DNA of 58,729 bases from a virus (IMGVR_UViG_3300045912_000522:1-58729), one strand, 5' to 3'; counted from the first letter of the stretch, positions 22,739 through 30,446 are shown. Translations and numbers: made by a program. The notes: a model not told the origin generated them from the letters alone.

Positions 22739-23637
22739 GACGAACGGTGAAGCACCAGAGCCCCAGACGCATCATCATCACGACGGATGGTGGCGACACG
22801 CACACTTTCGACGCCGACAAGACGACATGCGTCTTTCAGATGGATCACGATGGCCAGACACTCAACTTCGAGTATGGCTTCATCGACCTGGAGCTGATTG
22901 ACGAGATCCCGCCGGAGTTGCAGCGCCGCTTCAGGCCCAGATTCGCGGAGAAGATCCGAGCCACATTCGACTGGCGCAAGGTTCGCCTGGCTGCTTGTCG
23001 GCGACAGGACGGCACCAAGGGCCTCGTGAGTGGGCAGCACTGCGGGACAGAGACCAGGGGCAAAGGATACACGCACTGGCCGGGGCAGATCGTTCCCGTC
23101 AGCGACGCCAAGGATGAGGCCTGGCTCTATGATGGCTACAACGATGCCGGCCACAAGAAGCCGTCGGACACGACACGCGTCAAGGTCTGGACCGGTGATC
23201 CGCAACTGAAGGCCGCCGTGGAGCTGGCTCGTTCGGAGTGTTTCGTCTACCAGACCGCTCGCGCGTGGAATAACATCACGGACCCCACCATACTTGCCAA
23301 ACTCATCAGCGCTCACGGCGAGCAGCACGTCCGCGATGTGCTGCGCTATATTGCGGGTGCCTGGGAGGGCAAGTCGGGAGCGTGCTATCTTCAGAATCTC
23401 TACGCTATCAGCTACCTCCTTCGGAATTGGAGAACTCCGGCCGGAAAGTTCCCTCATTCGGAAGTGCTCAAGGCGCTCCGATCGCTGAATCCACGAACTC
23501 TGGCAGCAGCGACGGCGGACGCGAAATACGGAACCGACAGTAACGTGGAGAAGATGGGCGAGAAGATCGCGCGATACATCGCCGAGGGCGTCTTCAATCC
23601 ACGGAAGAAGGAAGAGAACAAGCTCCGCCACACGTAG
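22735..23637 (+). CDS. Hypothetical protein (300 aa), ParB-operon partner
   Basis: The start overlaps the stop of the split ParB-like gene, so the two form one operon. The N-terminal 60 residues look beta-rich (RRIIITTDGGDTHTFDADKTT). The rest includes RGKGYTHWPGQIVPV and a helical C-terminal domain (FVYQTARAWNNITDPTILAK, VRDVLRYIAGAWEGKSGACY). No family is recognised. A role in replication, partition or phage DNA processing with the ParB-like protein is possible but only inferred from linkage. Confidence 0.55.
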   Translation: MRRTVKHQSPRRIIITTDGGDTHTFDADKTTCVFQMDHDGQTLNFEYGFIDLELIDEIPPELQRRFRPRFAEKIRATFDWRKVRLAACRRQDGTKGLVSGQHCGTETRGKGYTHWPGQIVPVSDAKDEAWLYDGYNDAGHKKPSDTTRVKVWTGDPQLKAAVELARSECFVYQTARAWNNITDPTILAKLISAHGEQHVRDVLRYIAGAWEGKSGACYLQNLYAISYLLRNWRTPAGKFPHSEVLKALRSLNPRTLAAATADAKYGTDSNVEKMGEKIARYIAEGVFNPRKKEENKLRHT

Positions 23638-23653
23638 GCTGAAGGACAAACCA

Positions 23654-24010
23654 ATGGCAACCCATGCCCCCACGGTGCGCGACCTCTCCGAACTCGCGCC
23701 CGTCTTGACCATCGAGCAAGTCGCCGATGTGCTCCAGCTCGGTCGCGCCAAGGTCTACGAACTGGTGCGCTCCGGCGAGCTGCCGGCGGCACGGCTCGGC
23801 TCACACTACAGGGTGCTGCGCCGCTCCCTCGCCGCCTACCTGGGCTGCGACGACACCGACCTCACCGATGCCCGCGAGAAGCGGCGCGAGGAGGTTGACG
23901 CCCTCCTCGCGAGATACCGCCTCGCGCAGGATGAGGTATCGCGCGTCACCGCACGCCTCCTCGAACTCGGCGTGGCGGTCGCCGAGCCCGCCCCGCACGC
24001 CTCCCGCTAG
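23654..24010 (+). CDS. HTH DNA-binding protein, excisionase/MerR-like
   Basis: 118 residues. The LTIEQVADVLQLGRAKVYELVR stretch followed by SGELPAARLGSHYRVLRRSL is the classic winged helix of the excisionase (Xis)/helix-turn-helix_17 family. The C-terminal half is a coiled coil. It could be the recombination directionality factor for the integrase or a transcription regulator that reads the GTTGAAC sites. It lies 16 bases after the 300-residue gene and is followed by a GC-rich hairpin. Confidence 0.75.
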   Translation: MATHAPTVRDLSELAPVLTIEQVADVLQLGRAKVYELVRSGELPAARLGSHYRVLRRSLAAYLGCDDTDLTDAREKRREEVDALLARYRLAQDEVSRVTARLLELGVAVAEPAPHASR

Positions 24011-24017
24011 CCCCTCT

Positions 24018-24044
24018 GCCGGCGGCACCCTTCCCGCCGCCGGC
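24018..24044. terminator. GC-rich hairpin after the HTH gene
   Basis: GCCGGCGGC and GCCGCCGGC form a perfect 9-bp stem around a 9-base loop, directly after the stop codon. No T-run follows. Confidence 0.5.
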
Positions 24045-24161
24045 TCCCCTCGCCCCAGCCTACTCTCGCCGCGCGTCTGCTGCGCACCAGTTCACTCGCT
24101 TGCTATCTTTCCAACAAAAAGTTCAAACGACCCCTTGCACTTACAGATGTCGCTCCGGTAA

Positions 24162-24198
24162 GTTGAACTATACCTTCTCTCCACGAGAGGAGTTGAAG
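24162..24198 (+). promoter_or_regulatory. Operator-like pair in the leader of the 75-residue gene
   Basis: GTTGAAC at 24162-24168 and GTTGAAG at 24192-24198, 30 bp apart, with GTTCAAA at 24121. TTGCAC at 24135 may serve as a -35, but no well-spaced -10 is evident. TATACC at 24170 is a possible -10. Confidence 0.5.
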
Positions 24199-24232
24199 CA
24201 GCCGGAACGCACTACCGACACAGGAGAAAGCA

Positions 24233-24460
24233 ATGAGACCGAAACTCGACCGGTTCAAGCCCGGAGCGCAGGTGCGCGTGTATGTGCAGTCCTTACCGCC
24301 TGTTGAAGGCACCGTGACCGGGATCTGCGAGCGCGGGTTCTATATGGACGCACCGCGCGCGTTGTTCAGTTGCGGGATGGAAGAGACCGCCCCGCCGCAC
24401 GAGAGGTTCTTCGGGTGGGGCCTCTTCCAGAGTGCGACCTTGCTGAAGGAAGCGCCGTAG
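24233..24460 (+). CDS. Hypothetical protein (75 aa)
   Basis: A small protein with CAGGAG before the ATG. The sequence FKPGAQVRVYVQSLPPVEGTVTG suggests a small beta-barrel (SH3/OB-like). A GFYMDAPRALFSCGMEETAP stretch follows. It is alone under the operator pair at 24162-24198 and is followed by an operator heptamer and a hairpin, so it looks like a single-gene cassette. The function is unknown. Confidence 0.6.
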   Translation: MRPKLDRFKPGAQVRVYVQSLPPVEGTVTGICERGFYMDAPRALFSCGMEETAPPHERFFGWGLFQSATLLKEAP

Positions 24461-24490
24461 TTCAACAAGCGGCTCCGCGACCGGAGCCGC
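24460..24490 (+). terminator. Operator heptamer plus hairpin terminator
   Basis: GTTCAAC at 24460-24466 overlaps the stop codon of the 75-residue gene. It is followed by GCGGCTCCG-CGAC-CGGAGCCGC, a perfect 9-bp stem. The heptamer next to a terminator is compatible with a transcription-blocking site. Confidence 0.5.
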
Positions 24491-24539
24491 CGCATACTCA
24501 CTCACTCGCAAAACACGCGACGACCAAGGGGACACGCAC

Positions 24540-25127
24540 TTGAAGACGCGACTTTCACTTCGCACACTGGCCCTGGCCGCCGTTCTGGCTCTGACCGGAG
24601 CGCCTCACGTGCAGGCCACGAGCCCTTCGTTCCCGCCGGACATCAGCACGACGAAGGTGGGGACACCGACGCAGGACGGCCTCTTCCAGTGGGAGTGGGA
24701 CGTGTTCGCCGGACAGAAGCCGGCCCTCTCTCACTGGGTGCTGATGGACTTGTGCGCCGACGTCTACGCCGACATCGTGCCGGGCTCCCTCTACGGCGGC
24801 ACGAACTACGAGTTCGGCCCTGACCCGACGACCGCCACGACGGGCCTGAAGTTCGAGGTGAACCTCAACGACCTCGGCCACGGCCTGTTCGGGTTCAAGA
24901 CCGAGAAGCAGTGGGAGCCGGGGCTCTACGACGTGGCGTTCAAGTCCGGCCAGAACGTGACCTTCCAGTCCAACGTCGTCGGTCCATCCTGCGAGGAGGT
25001 GCCGTGCGAGCCTCCGGCACACGCCCCCGAGCCCGCCACGGCGGGGCTCCTCGGCCTCGGGCTGTTCGGACTCTGCCGACGCCGGCTGCCGGCGCGGTTC
25101 CCGGTGCTGCGAGGACGGCGAGCCTAG
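24540..25127 (+). CDS. Secreted PEP-CTERM sorting-signal protein
   Basis: 195 residues from a TTG at 24540 with AAGGGG upstream. A clear signal peptide (RLSLRTLALAAVLALTG) is followed by a beta-rich secreted body with two Cys near the end. The C-terminus is a textbook PEP-CTERM tripartite tail: PEPA, a TAGLLGLGLFGL hydrophobic stretch, then a CRRR basic cluster. In hosts with exosortase such proteins are cleaved and displayed at the surface, often in EPS/biofilm contexts. Finding one in a phage is unusual. It suggests prophage-driven surface change in an exosortase-bearing host. Confidence 0.82.
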   Translation: MKTRLSLRTLALAAVLALTGAPHVQATSPSFPPDISTTKVGTPTQDGLFQWEWDVFAGQKPALSHWVLMDLCADVYADIVPGSLYGGTNYEFGPDPTTATTGLKFEVNLNDLGHGLFGFKTEKQWEPGLYDVAFKSGQNVTFQSNVVGPSCEEVPCEPPAHAPEPATAGLLGLGLFGLCRRRLPARFPVLRGRRA

Positions 25128-25177
25128 GTGCCACGGCAGCGCCCTGCCCGGCGCTGCTCGCAGAGAGGGAGGCGACG

Positions 25178-25477
25178 ATGGAACAGACGAACGGCAGACT
25201 CGAACCGACCTATCGCGTAATCGCCAGCAATACGCACAAGGAAGTCGTCTGGCGGAAGGGACTGACGCTGGAGCAGGCGCAGTCGGTGAGGGAATCGCTG
25301 GCCTGGGATCCGCGCACCTGGTTCCTGCTCACGCGGATCGAGGAGGAGGAGCCGGTCGTCGAGCCCACTCCGTGCCCCCAGGCGGGAGACCCCTCCCACA
25401 TCGGCTGGTATTGTCCGGCGTGCGTCCACGCCGAGCCGACGCCGATACCGGTGGACGCCGATGACCCGCGGCGATGA
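25178..25477 (+). CDS. Hypothetical protein (99 aa)
   Basis: ATG at 25178 after GAGGGAGG. The sequence YRVIASNTHKEVVWRKGLTL then EQAQSVRESLAWDPRTWFLL resembles the small 'K-x-L-(S/T)-x-x-x-A' phage proteins of unknown function. The C-terminus has a CPQAGDPSHIGWYCPACVH stretch that could bind zinc. Its end overlaps the next gene. No function is known. Confidence 0.6.
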   Translation: MEQTNGRLEPTYRVIASNTHKEVVWRKGLTLEQAQSVRESLAWDPRTWFLLTRIEEEEPVVEPTPCPQAGDPSHIGWYCPACVHAEPTPIPVDADDPRR

Positions 25478-25751
25478 CATCCCGGAGACGGGGGACTTCG
25501 TGACCGGGTGGCTGATGGTAATGCGGGCGCGCGCCGTGACGCAGCGGTGGAATGACCGCTATCCGAAACGGCAGGTGCCCGTGGAGTGGGCCGAGGAGGC
25601 GGCGCGAGCGTGGGCGGTGGCGGAGGCGCTCGGCGCGACGGCAGCCGGTCTCGATGCCCAACGCTACATGCTGGAGTTCACCGTCAAACTGCCCATCGAG
25701 CTGATTGAGATGATCTGGAACGGGAGGGACTTCCCCGATGAACTGGATTGA
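25461..25751 (+). CDS. Small helical protein (96 aa), paralogue of 26373-26654
   Basis: It contains RARAVTQRWNDRYPKRQVPV, EWAEEAARAWAV and a KLPIELIEMIW end. The gene at 26373 repeats this pattern (RARVATEQWNEEHLERVVPW, EWVEEA, KLPAGLRAEIW), so the two are clearly related. They flank the GGDEF gene, overlapping it at both ends. This suggests they work with, or regulate, the cyclase. No outside family is recognised. Confidence 0.65.
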   Translation: MTRGDDIPETGDFVTGWLMVMRARAVTQRWNDRYPKRQVPVEWAEEAARAWAVAEALGATAAGLDAQRYMLEFTVKLPIELIEMIWNGRDFPDELD

Positions 25752-26376
25752 TGTTGCGGGCTACACCGGCCCTGATCGGCGCCGTGACCTGGAGACGCGA
25801 AAGCGCCTCGACGCGATGAGCCGCGAGGAGCTGCTGCAACTCTTGCTCACCGACCCGCTCACGGGATGTCTCTCCGCCCGCGCCTTCGAGGAGGCGGAGC
25901 GGTTCAACCCAGCGCGCTGCTATTGCGTGTGGGACGTGGACAGCCTCAAGTGGCTGAACGACACCTATGGCCACGAAGCCGGTGACGCGCTCCTGCAGGC
26001 CTTCGCCCGCGCGGCCTTCGAAGAGGGGCTCCTCCTCTACCGCACCGGCGGCGACGAGTTCGTCCTGCGCGTCGAGACGGACTGGAGCCGAAACGAGACC
26101 TGGCGGCGGCTGGTCGGGCTCCAGGCCCGGTTCCGCCACGCCGTGTTCGCCTGGCGAGACGAGCGCGGCGAGCTGCACGCCGCGACGGGCGCGGGCGCGT
26201 CGTTCGGCTTTGCCGCCGAGCGGGCCGAGGCGGAGGCCCACCTGCGGCGGATGAAGGCCCTGCGGACGATGGCCGGTTCGCGGGCGGAGCGCGGCGAGCG
26301 GCCCCGAACGCTGCGGGTGCTGTCGGAGGCCGCCACGGTGGCGCACCTCCTGGGCGCGACGTGCGAGGCCGCATGA
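25738..26376 (+). CDS. GGDEF-domain diguanylate cyclase
   Basis: 212 residues. It starts with a YTGPDRRR motif seen in front of many signalling domains, then TDPLTGCLSARAFEEAERF. CVWDVDSLKWLNDTYGHEAGDALL supplies the metal-binding Asp and substrate Asn/Asp residues, and YRTGGDEFVL has an intact GGDEF at residues 104-108. No RxxD inhibitory site lies five residues before it. An intact active site predicts synthesis of cyclic-di-GMP from GTP in the cytoplasm. The cyclase has no sensor domain of its own. It overlaps both paralogous neighbours, so all three are co-translated. Confidence 0.85.
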   Translation: MNWIDVAGYTGPDRRRDLETRKRLDAMSREELLQLLLTDPLTGCLSARAFEEAERFNPARCYCVWDVDSLKWLNDTYGHEAGDALLQAFARAAFEEGLLLYRTGGDEFVLRVETDWSRNETWRRLVGLQARFRHAVFAWRDERGELHAATGAGASFGFAAERAEAEAHLRRMKALRTMAGSRAERGERPRTLRVLSEAATVAHLLGATCEAA

Positions 26377-26654
26377 TGGGGAGCTTCCAGCCCGCCGCGT
26401 GGCAGGTGCGTCGGGCTCGAGTCGCGACCGAACAGTGGAACGAGGAGCACCTCGAGCGCGTCGTTCCGTGGGAATGGGTGGAAGAGGCACTGCTCGCGGG
26501 GCGCTGCTGGAAGGAGTTCGCGGGCCACGACCCGGAGCAATCCGAGCGGGCGCGCCTGCGATACAACGAGTTTGCCCGTAAGCTGCCGGCCGGCCTGCGC
26601 GCCGAGATATGGCCGCAGGAATGGCGCAGCGCGGCCGACGATTTCACGGGCTGA
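26373..26654 (+). CDS. Small helical protein (93 aa), paralogue of 25461-25751
   Basis: ATG at 26373 overlaps the GGDEF stop (ATGA). It shares the 'RAR-x-x-T-x-x-WN ... R-x-VP-x-EW-x-EEA ... KLP-x-x-L-x-x-x-IW' pattern with the gene on the other side of the cyclase. This indicates duplication around the cyclase gene. It is last in the cargo operon. The function is unknown. Confidence 0.62.
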   Translation: MMGSFQPAAWQVRRARVATEQWNEEHLERVVPWEWVEEALLAGRCWKEFAGHDPEQSERARLRYNEFARKLPAGLRAEIWPQEWRSAADDFTG

Positions 26655-27063
26655 CAGAATAGAACCCGCCGCAAGCCACGGGGCTTCCAGCCCCAGTGGT
26701 CAGGCGGGGTGAGGGACGCTGCGCGTCCCACGTCCGCCTCCGGCGGCTCGCCCGGCTTCAGCAGCGGTGAGGAATTTGCCGGCCGGGCGAGGAACCTACT
26801 CCCGTTCGGCAGATGAACCGTGTCCAAGGAGCCGCGTCGTGAGCCACGCCGTTCTTCCGTTTGAAACGCGGGGCGTGCCGCGCTGCGAGGGCGGCAGACG
26901 CTACTGGTCGCGCCGAGCGGAAAGTCCGCACAACAAAAACAGCTTGTCGGACCTCGTGTCCGGCAGGTCGGCTGGGACGCAGCCGTTGGGCGTTAACGTG
27001 GGCGCTGTTAGGCCGTGCGTAGCCCAAGAAGCCACGCCGCTTTAGCGGCAGTGGAGCGTCACA
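26655..27063 (+). ncRNA. Structured non-coding region, possible remnant of an IS605/IscB-type element
   Basis: No credible gene lies here. The left edge holds the 20-base repeat also found at 6748-6767 and a CCAC-GGGGCT-TCC-AGCCCC-A-GTGG hairpin. The right edge reads AAGAAGCCACGCCGCTTTAGC and ends GCAGTGGAGCGTCAC, the kind of 'GAAGCC...CTTTAGC' end seen in IS200/IS605-family elements. In between are GCGGAAAGTCCGCACAACAA and several GC-rich stems. I infer a nuclease-less omega-RNA/HEARO-like remnant; this is tentative. Confidence 0.35.
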
Positions 27064-27170
27064 CCCGGAACCGATGTCCTGCCCAACGGGCAGGGCGGAT
27101 CCCTCCTCTCTGCGATCGGCCGGCCCCGAGAGGGGCCGGCACTTTCTTTCGGTGACGACCAGATTTCCTC

Positions 27171-27199
27171 TTGACTGTTCGTGTGACAGGCGGTATACT
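27171..27199 (+). promoter_or_regulatory. Strong promoter of the 27.2-27.7 kb transcript
   Basis: TTGACT at 27171-27176, exactly 17 bases, TATACT at 27194-27199. Transcription would start near 27206, just before an inverted pair of operator heptamers. Confidence 0.82.
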
Positions 27200-27207
27200 G
27201 CCATTCG

Positions 27208-27244
27208 GTTGAACTCTTGGAACGCCGACGGCGTCCAGTTCAAC
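27208..27244. promoter_or_regulatory. Inverted operator pair
   Basis: GGTTGAAC at 27207-27214 faces GTTCAACC at 27238-27245; the heptamer starts are 30 bp apart. The pair lies in the initial transcribed region of the promoter at 27171-27199. Confidence 0.7.
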
Positions 27245-27656
27245 CGTCAATCCCGCAGGCTCCGCTCTGAACCCATCTCGCGACCTGCGGACTCACCCCC
27301 GACCGCACAGGCAGGGGCGTGCCAGGCCAACCGGACACGACCAGTCGCCGTCAGGGTGGACCGTCGCGAGAGCGCACCGGCACCCAAGACCGTGGGAACC
27401 GCAGGCCGACGCCGACCGCCCGTGTGGGCCGCGTGTCAGCGGTGGCCGGGCGGCTTGAAGGCCGCCCACCGGACCCCACCCGACGAACGCCCTGGGCGGC
27501 ACTCGCAATGCCACGGGGCGTTACGAGCGGCCAGCGACCCGCAGCGTCCGTCCTGCGTGCCCTGAAGAGACAGGGAAGTCGGGACCGACTGCGAACACCC
27601 GCAGCGGTTCCCCCGACCGGCAGGGAGGTGAGTAAGGGAGAGAGGGGTGCTATGTA

Positions 27657-27701
27657 GTCGAAACGCAATCGATGCCAAGGTGGCATCGATTGCGTTTCGA
27701 C
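27657..27701. terminator. Perfect 20-bp inverted repeat (terminator or processing hairpin)
   Basis: GTCGAAACGCAATCGATGCC and its exact reverse complement are separated by the 5-base loop AAGGT. No T-run follows, so it may be a transcript-end stabiliser, an RNase III-type site or a replication structure rather than a simple terminator. Confidence 0.7.
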
Positions 27702-27757
27702 CGAGACAGACACAGTCCCTGCGCTAGCAACTATGCCTGCCTGCGATAGATTGAGGG

Positions 27758-27832
27758 TTGACGGTTCAACAACTCGTCGGTAGACTATCACATAGTCGAA
27801 CTATCGGAACGCCATCGGCGTGTTAGTTGAAC
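27758..27832 (+). promoter_or_regulatory. Replication operon promoter with operator sites
   Basis: TTGACG at 27758-27763, a 17-base spacer that begins with GTTCAAC (27764-27770), and TAGACT at 27781-27786. Downstream, GTCGAAC at about 27795 and GTTGAAC at 27826-27832 are 31 bp apart. Between them is GGAACGCCATCGGCGT, a near copy of the stem in the 27208 operator region. Confidence 0.75.
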
Positions 27833-27842
27833 GGAGGCCCCA

Positions 27843-29534
27843 CTGGTCGCTACACTCCCACTCCTCGACGATAGGCCCCAGGCGCCGACCCGAAACGCCC
27901 TGCGACCGTATCAGGAGGCGGCTATCGAGGCCGTGCTCACCGCCCGAGCCGAGGGTCTGCAGCGCGTCCTGATGACGCTCCCTACGGGCACGGGCAAGAC
28001 GACGACGTTCACCGAGCTGATTGACCGAATGCACCTCCGCCGGCCGGCGTTGGTCATCGCACACCGCGACGAGCTCATCCGGCAGGCGGCTGACCGTGTT
28101 CAGGCCCAGCTCCCACACCTCCGCGTTGCCATCGAGAAGGCCGCCGAGTGCGCGCCCAGAAGCGCGCAAGTCGTCGTGGCGTCGGTGCAGTCCATCGGCG
28201 GCCGGGAGAACCGGCGGCTCGCGTGGCTAGAGACGGACGGCCCCGAACTCATCATCGTGGACGAGGCGCACCACTCCAGCGCACCGAGCTACGTGAGCAC
28301 GTTCGAACGCTTCGGTGCGTATGACGGCCGTGCCTTCCTCTTGGGCGTGACCGCCACACCCCACCGGACGGACGCGAAGTCGTTGCAGAAGGTGTTCCAA
28401 GCCGAGGTCTACCGCTACGGCCTGCGGGACGCGCTGAAGGACGGCTGGCTCTGCCCCATCCGCTGCTTCCGCGTGACAACGGACGTGGACCTTTCCGGCG
28501 TCAGGACCAGCAACGGAGACTTCGAGGCGGGCGCGCTCTCGCGCGCCGTCAACAACGTGGCGCGAACCCAGAGCGCTATTCAGCACTGGCGAGAGGTGGC
28601 CGGCGACCGCAAGACATTGGTGTTCTGCGTGGACGTGCAGCACAGCTACGATGCGGCGGAGGCGTGGCGGCAGGCGGGCTTCGTCGCCGAGGCCATCGAC
28701 GGCGGAATGCACATCGACGAGCGGCGCGCGGTGCTGCGACGGTTCCACGCGGGTGAGACGCAGGTGTTGGCGAATTGCGCCATCCTCACAGAAGGCTTCG
28801 ACGAGCCCAGCGTAGCGGCCGTCGTTATGCTCCGTCCCACGAAGAGCCAGTCCCTCTACACCCAGATGACCGGCCGCGGCACCCGGCTCGCTCCTGGCAA
28901 GCGCGACCTCATCCTGATCGACGTCGTGGATAACTGCACGCGCCACACGCTCGTTCAGGCCCCCGCGCTCCTCGGGCTGCCGCCCACGATCGACTTCGAG
29001 GGCGCAAGCCTGCTCGACGGTGCAGAGCTGCTGGAGAAGAAGGGTGCGGCACGCGTCATCGCCAAGAAGCCGCAGGTGTCCCTCTCGGAGGTGAAGACCC
29101 GGCTCGAAGAGGTGGACGTGTTCGCCGCGAGCCTGGAGTTGCCGGCAGAGATTGCGGCCGCCACCAGGCTCGCCTGGACGGCGACACCGGACGGCTTCTA
29201 CCTCGACTGCCGGGAGAAGCGGACGGCGCGCCTCACGCGCGACATGCTCGGCCGCGTGCTCCTCACCCTCGCGGACGGCGGCGAGCGCAACGTGCAGATC
29301 CACTTGCCCTCTGACATGGGAGAGGCCATCCGCCTCGCTGACGCCCGTATCCTGGCGAAGTGGCCAGACTGCGGCGGGATGGTTCGCACGGACGTGGCGT
29401 GGCGTAAGGGGGCCTTCACGGACAAGCAGCGTGCCCTTCTGCAGCGGAAGAAGGTGCCGGACGAGATCATTGACGGCCTCACCAAGGGTGACGCGAGCCG
29501 TCTGATTTCGCAGCTTCTGGCCAGGAAGAGATAG
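27843..29534 (+). CDS. SF2 DEAD/DEAH-box helicase
   Basis: About 563 residues when started at the CTG at 27843, five bases after GGAGG. The first canonical start in frame (GTG at 27933) would cut off the Q-motif-like LRPYQEAAIEAV, so the CTG start is favoured. Motif I is TLPTGTGKTTT, motif II DEAH in LIIVDEAHHSS, motif III TATPHRTDA, and motif VI QMTGRGTRLAPGKRDLILID. A C-terminal domain of about 170 residues is unassigned. It unwinds or remodels DNA, probably in replication or recombination, and is first in the replication operon under operator control. Confidence 0.88.
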   Translation: MVATLPLLDDRPQAPTRNALRPYQEAAIEAVLTARAEGLQRVLMTLPTGTGKTTTFTELIDRMHLRRPALVIAHRDELIRQAADRVQAQLPHLRVAIEKAAECAPRSAQVVVASVQSIGGRENRRLAWLETDGPELIIVDEAHHSSAPSYVSTFERFGAYDGRAFLLGVTATPHRTDAKSLQKVFQAEVYRYGLRDALKDGWLCPIRCFRVTTDVDLSGVRTSNGDFEAGALSRAVNNVARTQSAIQHWREVAGDRKTLVFCVDVQHSYDAAEAWRQAGFVAEAIDGGMHIDERRAVLRRFHAGETQVLANCAILTEGFDEPSVAAVVMLRPTKSQSLYTQMTGRGTRLAPGKRDLILIDVVDNCTRHTLVQAPALLGLPPTIDFEGASLLDGAELLEKKGAARVIAKKPQVSLSEVKTRLEEVDVFAASLELPAEIAAATRLAWTATPDGFYLDCREKRTARLTRDMLGRVLLTLADGGERNVQIHLPSDMGEAIRLADARILAKWPDCGGMVRTDVAWRKGAFTDKQRALLQRKKVPDEIIDGLTKGDASRLISQLLARKR

Positions 29535-29543
29535 GAGCCGCGT

Positions 29544-30446
29544 GTGTCGATCACGGTCTCCACTCCCGATCCCGACCCCAACGGCCCGAAGTTCGCCCGG
29601 CCTCACATGCTCGCCGACCTCGTCGGCGAGCTGGTCGCGGATGCCGAGGCGCAGGCGGAGGCTGTCGCCGCCGGCCGTGCGCGTGGCCCTGTGAGCCGCA
29701 TAGAGCCGCTCGACACGACCCTCGGCGGCTACTTCCGGCCGGGGCTCCACGGCTTCACCGGCGACCCCGGCAGCGGCAAGACCGCGCTCGCGCTTCAGGT
29801 GGCCGCCAACTGCGGCACGCCCGCCGTTTACGTGACTGCCGAACAAGCCCCGGTGGAGTTGCTGCGAAAGGTGATTGCGCGCGTGACACAGACGCGACTG
29901 GAGGACGTGCGCGCGGCCACGCCCGCGAAGGTGCGCGAGCTGGCTGCCATCGCGGCACGGAGTGCGCCGGCGCTCATGCTCCTCGACGCCACCATCGGGC
30001 CGGCCCCGGCGAACCTCGTTGAGGGCTTCGCGGGCGAGTTACGGCAGCGGTGCAAGACGCGCGACGTTCTGCTCATCATCGACGCGCTGCAGCCCTGGGC
30101 GCGCGGCCTCGGCGACGGGCAGGAGTATGACCTCCTGCAGGCCGGTCTCACCGACCTCGTGCGCCTCACGAGCAAGCTGCGTGCCCCTGTCCTTGTCCTG
30201 TCGCACCGGAACCGCGCATCCACTGGAAGCCACGCCTCCGCGCTCACAGCCGCCAAGGGCAGCGCAGACTTCGAGCACATGGTTGAGAGCGCTCTCCATC
30301 TGGCCGTGGAGAAGGACGAGAAAGCGGCCAAGTTCCACCCCGGCACGCGCCGCGTGAACGTCGTCGTCGGGAAGAACCGCCACGGCCCGACGGACGTCAC
30401 CATCCCGCTTCACTTCGACGGCGACCGCCAGACGTTTCGGACTTGA
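29544..30446 (+). CDS. DnaB/RecA-like replicative helicase ATPase
   Basis: 300 residues from GTG at 29544. The core is a RecA-fold: LDTTLGGYFRPGLHGFTGDPGSGKT (Walker A), YVTAEQAPVELLRKVIARVT, LLIIDALQPWA (Walker B), and VLVLSHRNR, the sensor strand. It lacks the DnaB N-terminal domain, so it may be a DnaB C-terminal-only helicase or a RepA/RadA-like ATPase. It is ten bases downstream of the SF2 helicase and ten bases upstream of the primase, which supports a replisome role. Confidence 0.82.
   Translation: MSITVSTPDPDPNGPKFARPHMLADLVGELVADAEAQAEAVAAGRARGPVSRIEPLDTTLGGYFRPGLHGFTGDPGSGKTALALQVAANCGTPAVYVTAEQAPVELLRKVIARVTQTRLEDVRAATPAKVRELAAIAARSAPALMLLDATIGPAPANLVEGFAGELRQRCKTRDVLLIIDALQPWARGLGDGQEYDLLQAGLTDLVRLTSKLRAPVLVLSHRNRASTGSHASALTAAKGSADFEHMVESALHLAVEKDEKAAKFHPGTRRVNVVVGKNRHGPTDVTIPLHFDGDRQTFRT

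Larger units (their letters stand above)
27206..27701 (+). ncRNA. Putative structured non-coding RNA (about 495 nt)
   Basis: A strong promoter drives a stretch with no believable gene and many GC-rich inverted repeats. It ends in a perfect 20-bp hairpin at 27657-27701. The first 40 bases hold the inverted operator pair and an internal ACGCC-GAC-GGCGT stem. Just before the end hairpin, a purine-rich GAGAGGGG precedes ATGTAG, a start codon immediately followed by a stop. The reading frame across 27319-27657 is low in ordinary protein character, so I treat it as RNA. The function is unknown. Confidence 0.5.

Noticed and set aside
27319-27657. 112-codon frame in the structured 27 kb region
   Set aside because: Low-complexity Arg/Pro/Gly sequence, no ribosome-binding site, and the region is rich in base-paired stems; treated as RNA.
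28227-29846. 539-codon minus-strand frame opposite the SF2 helicase
   Set aside because: Reverse frame of a GC-rich gene; biased composition, and the helicase motifs on the plus strand are unambiguous.
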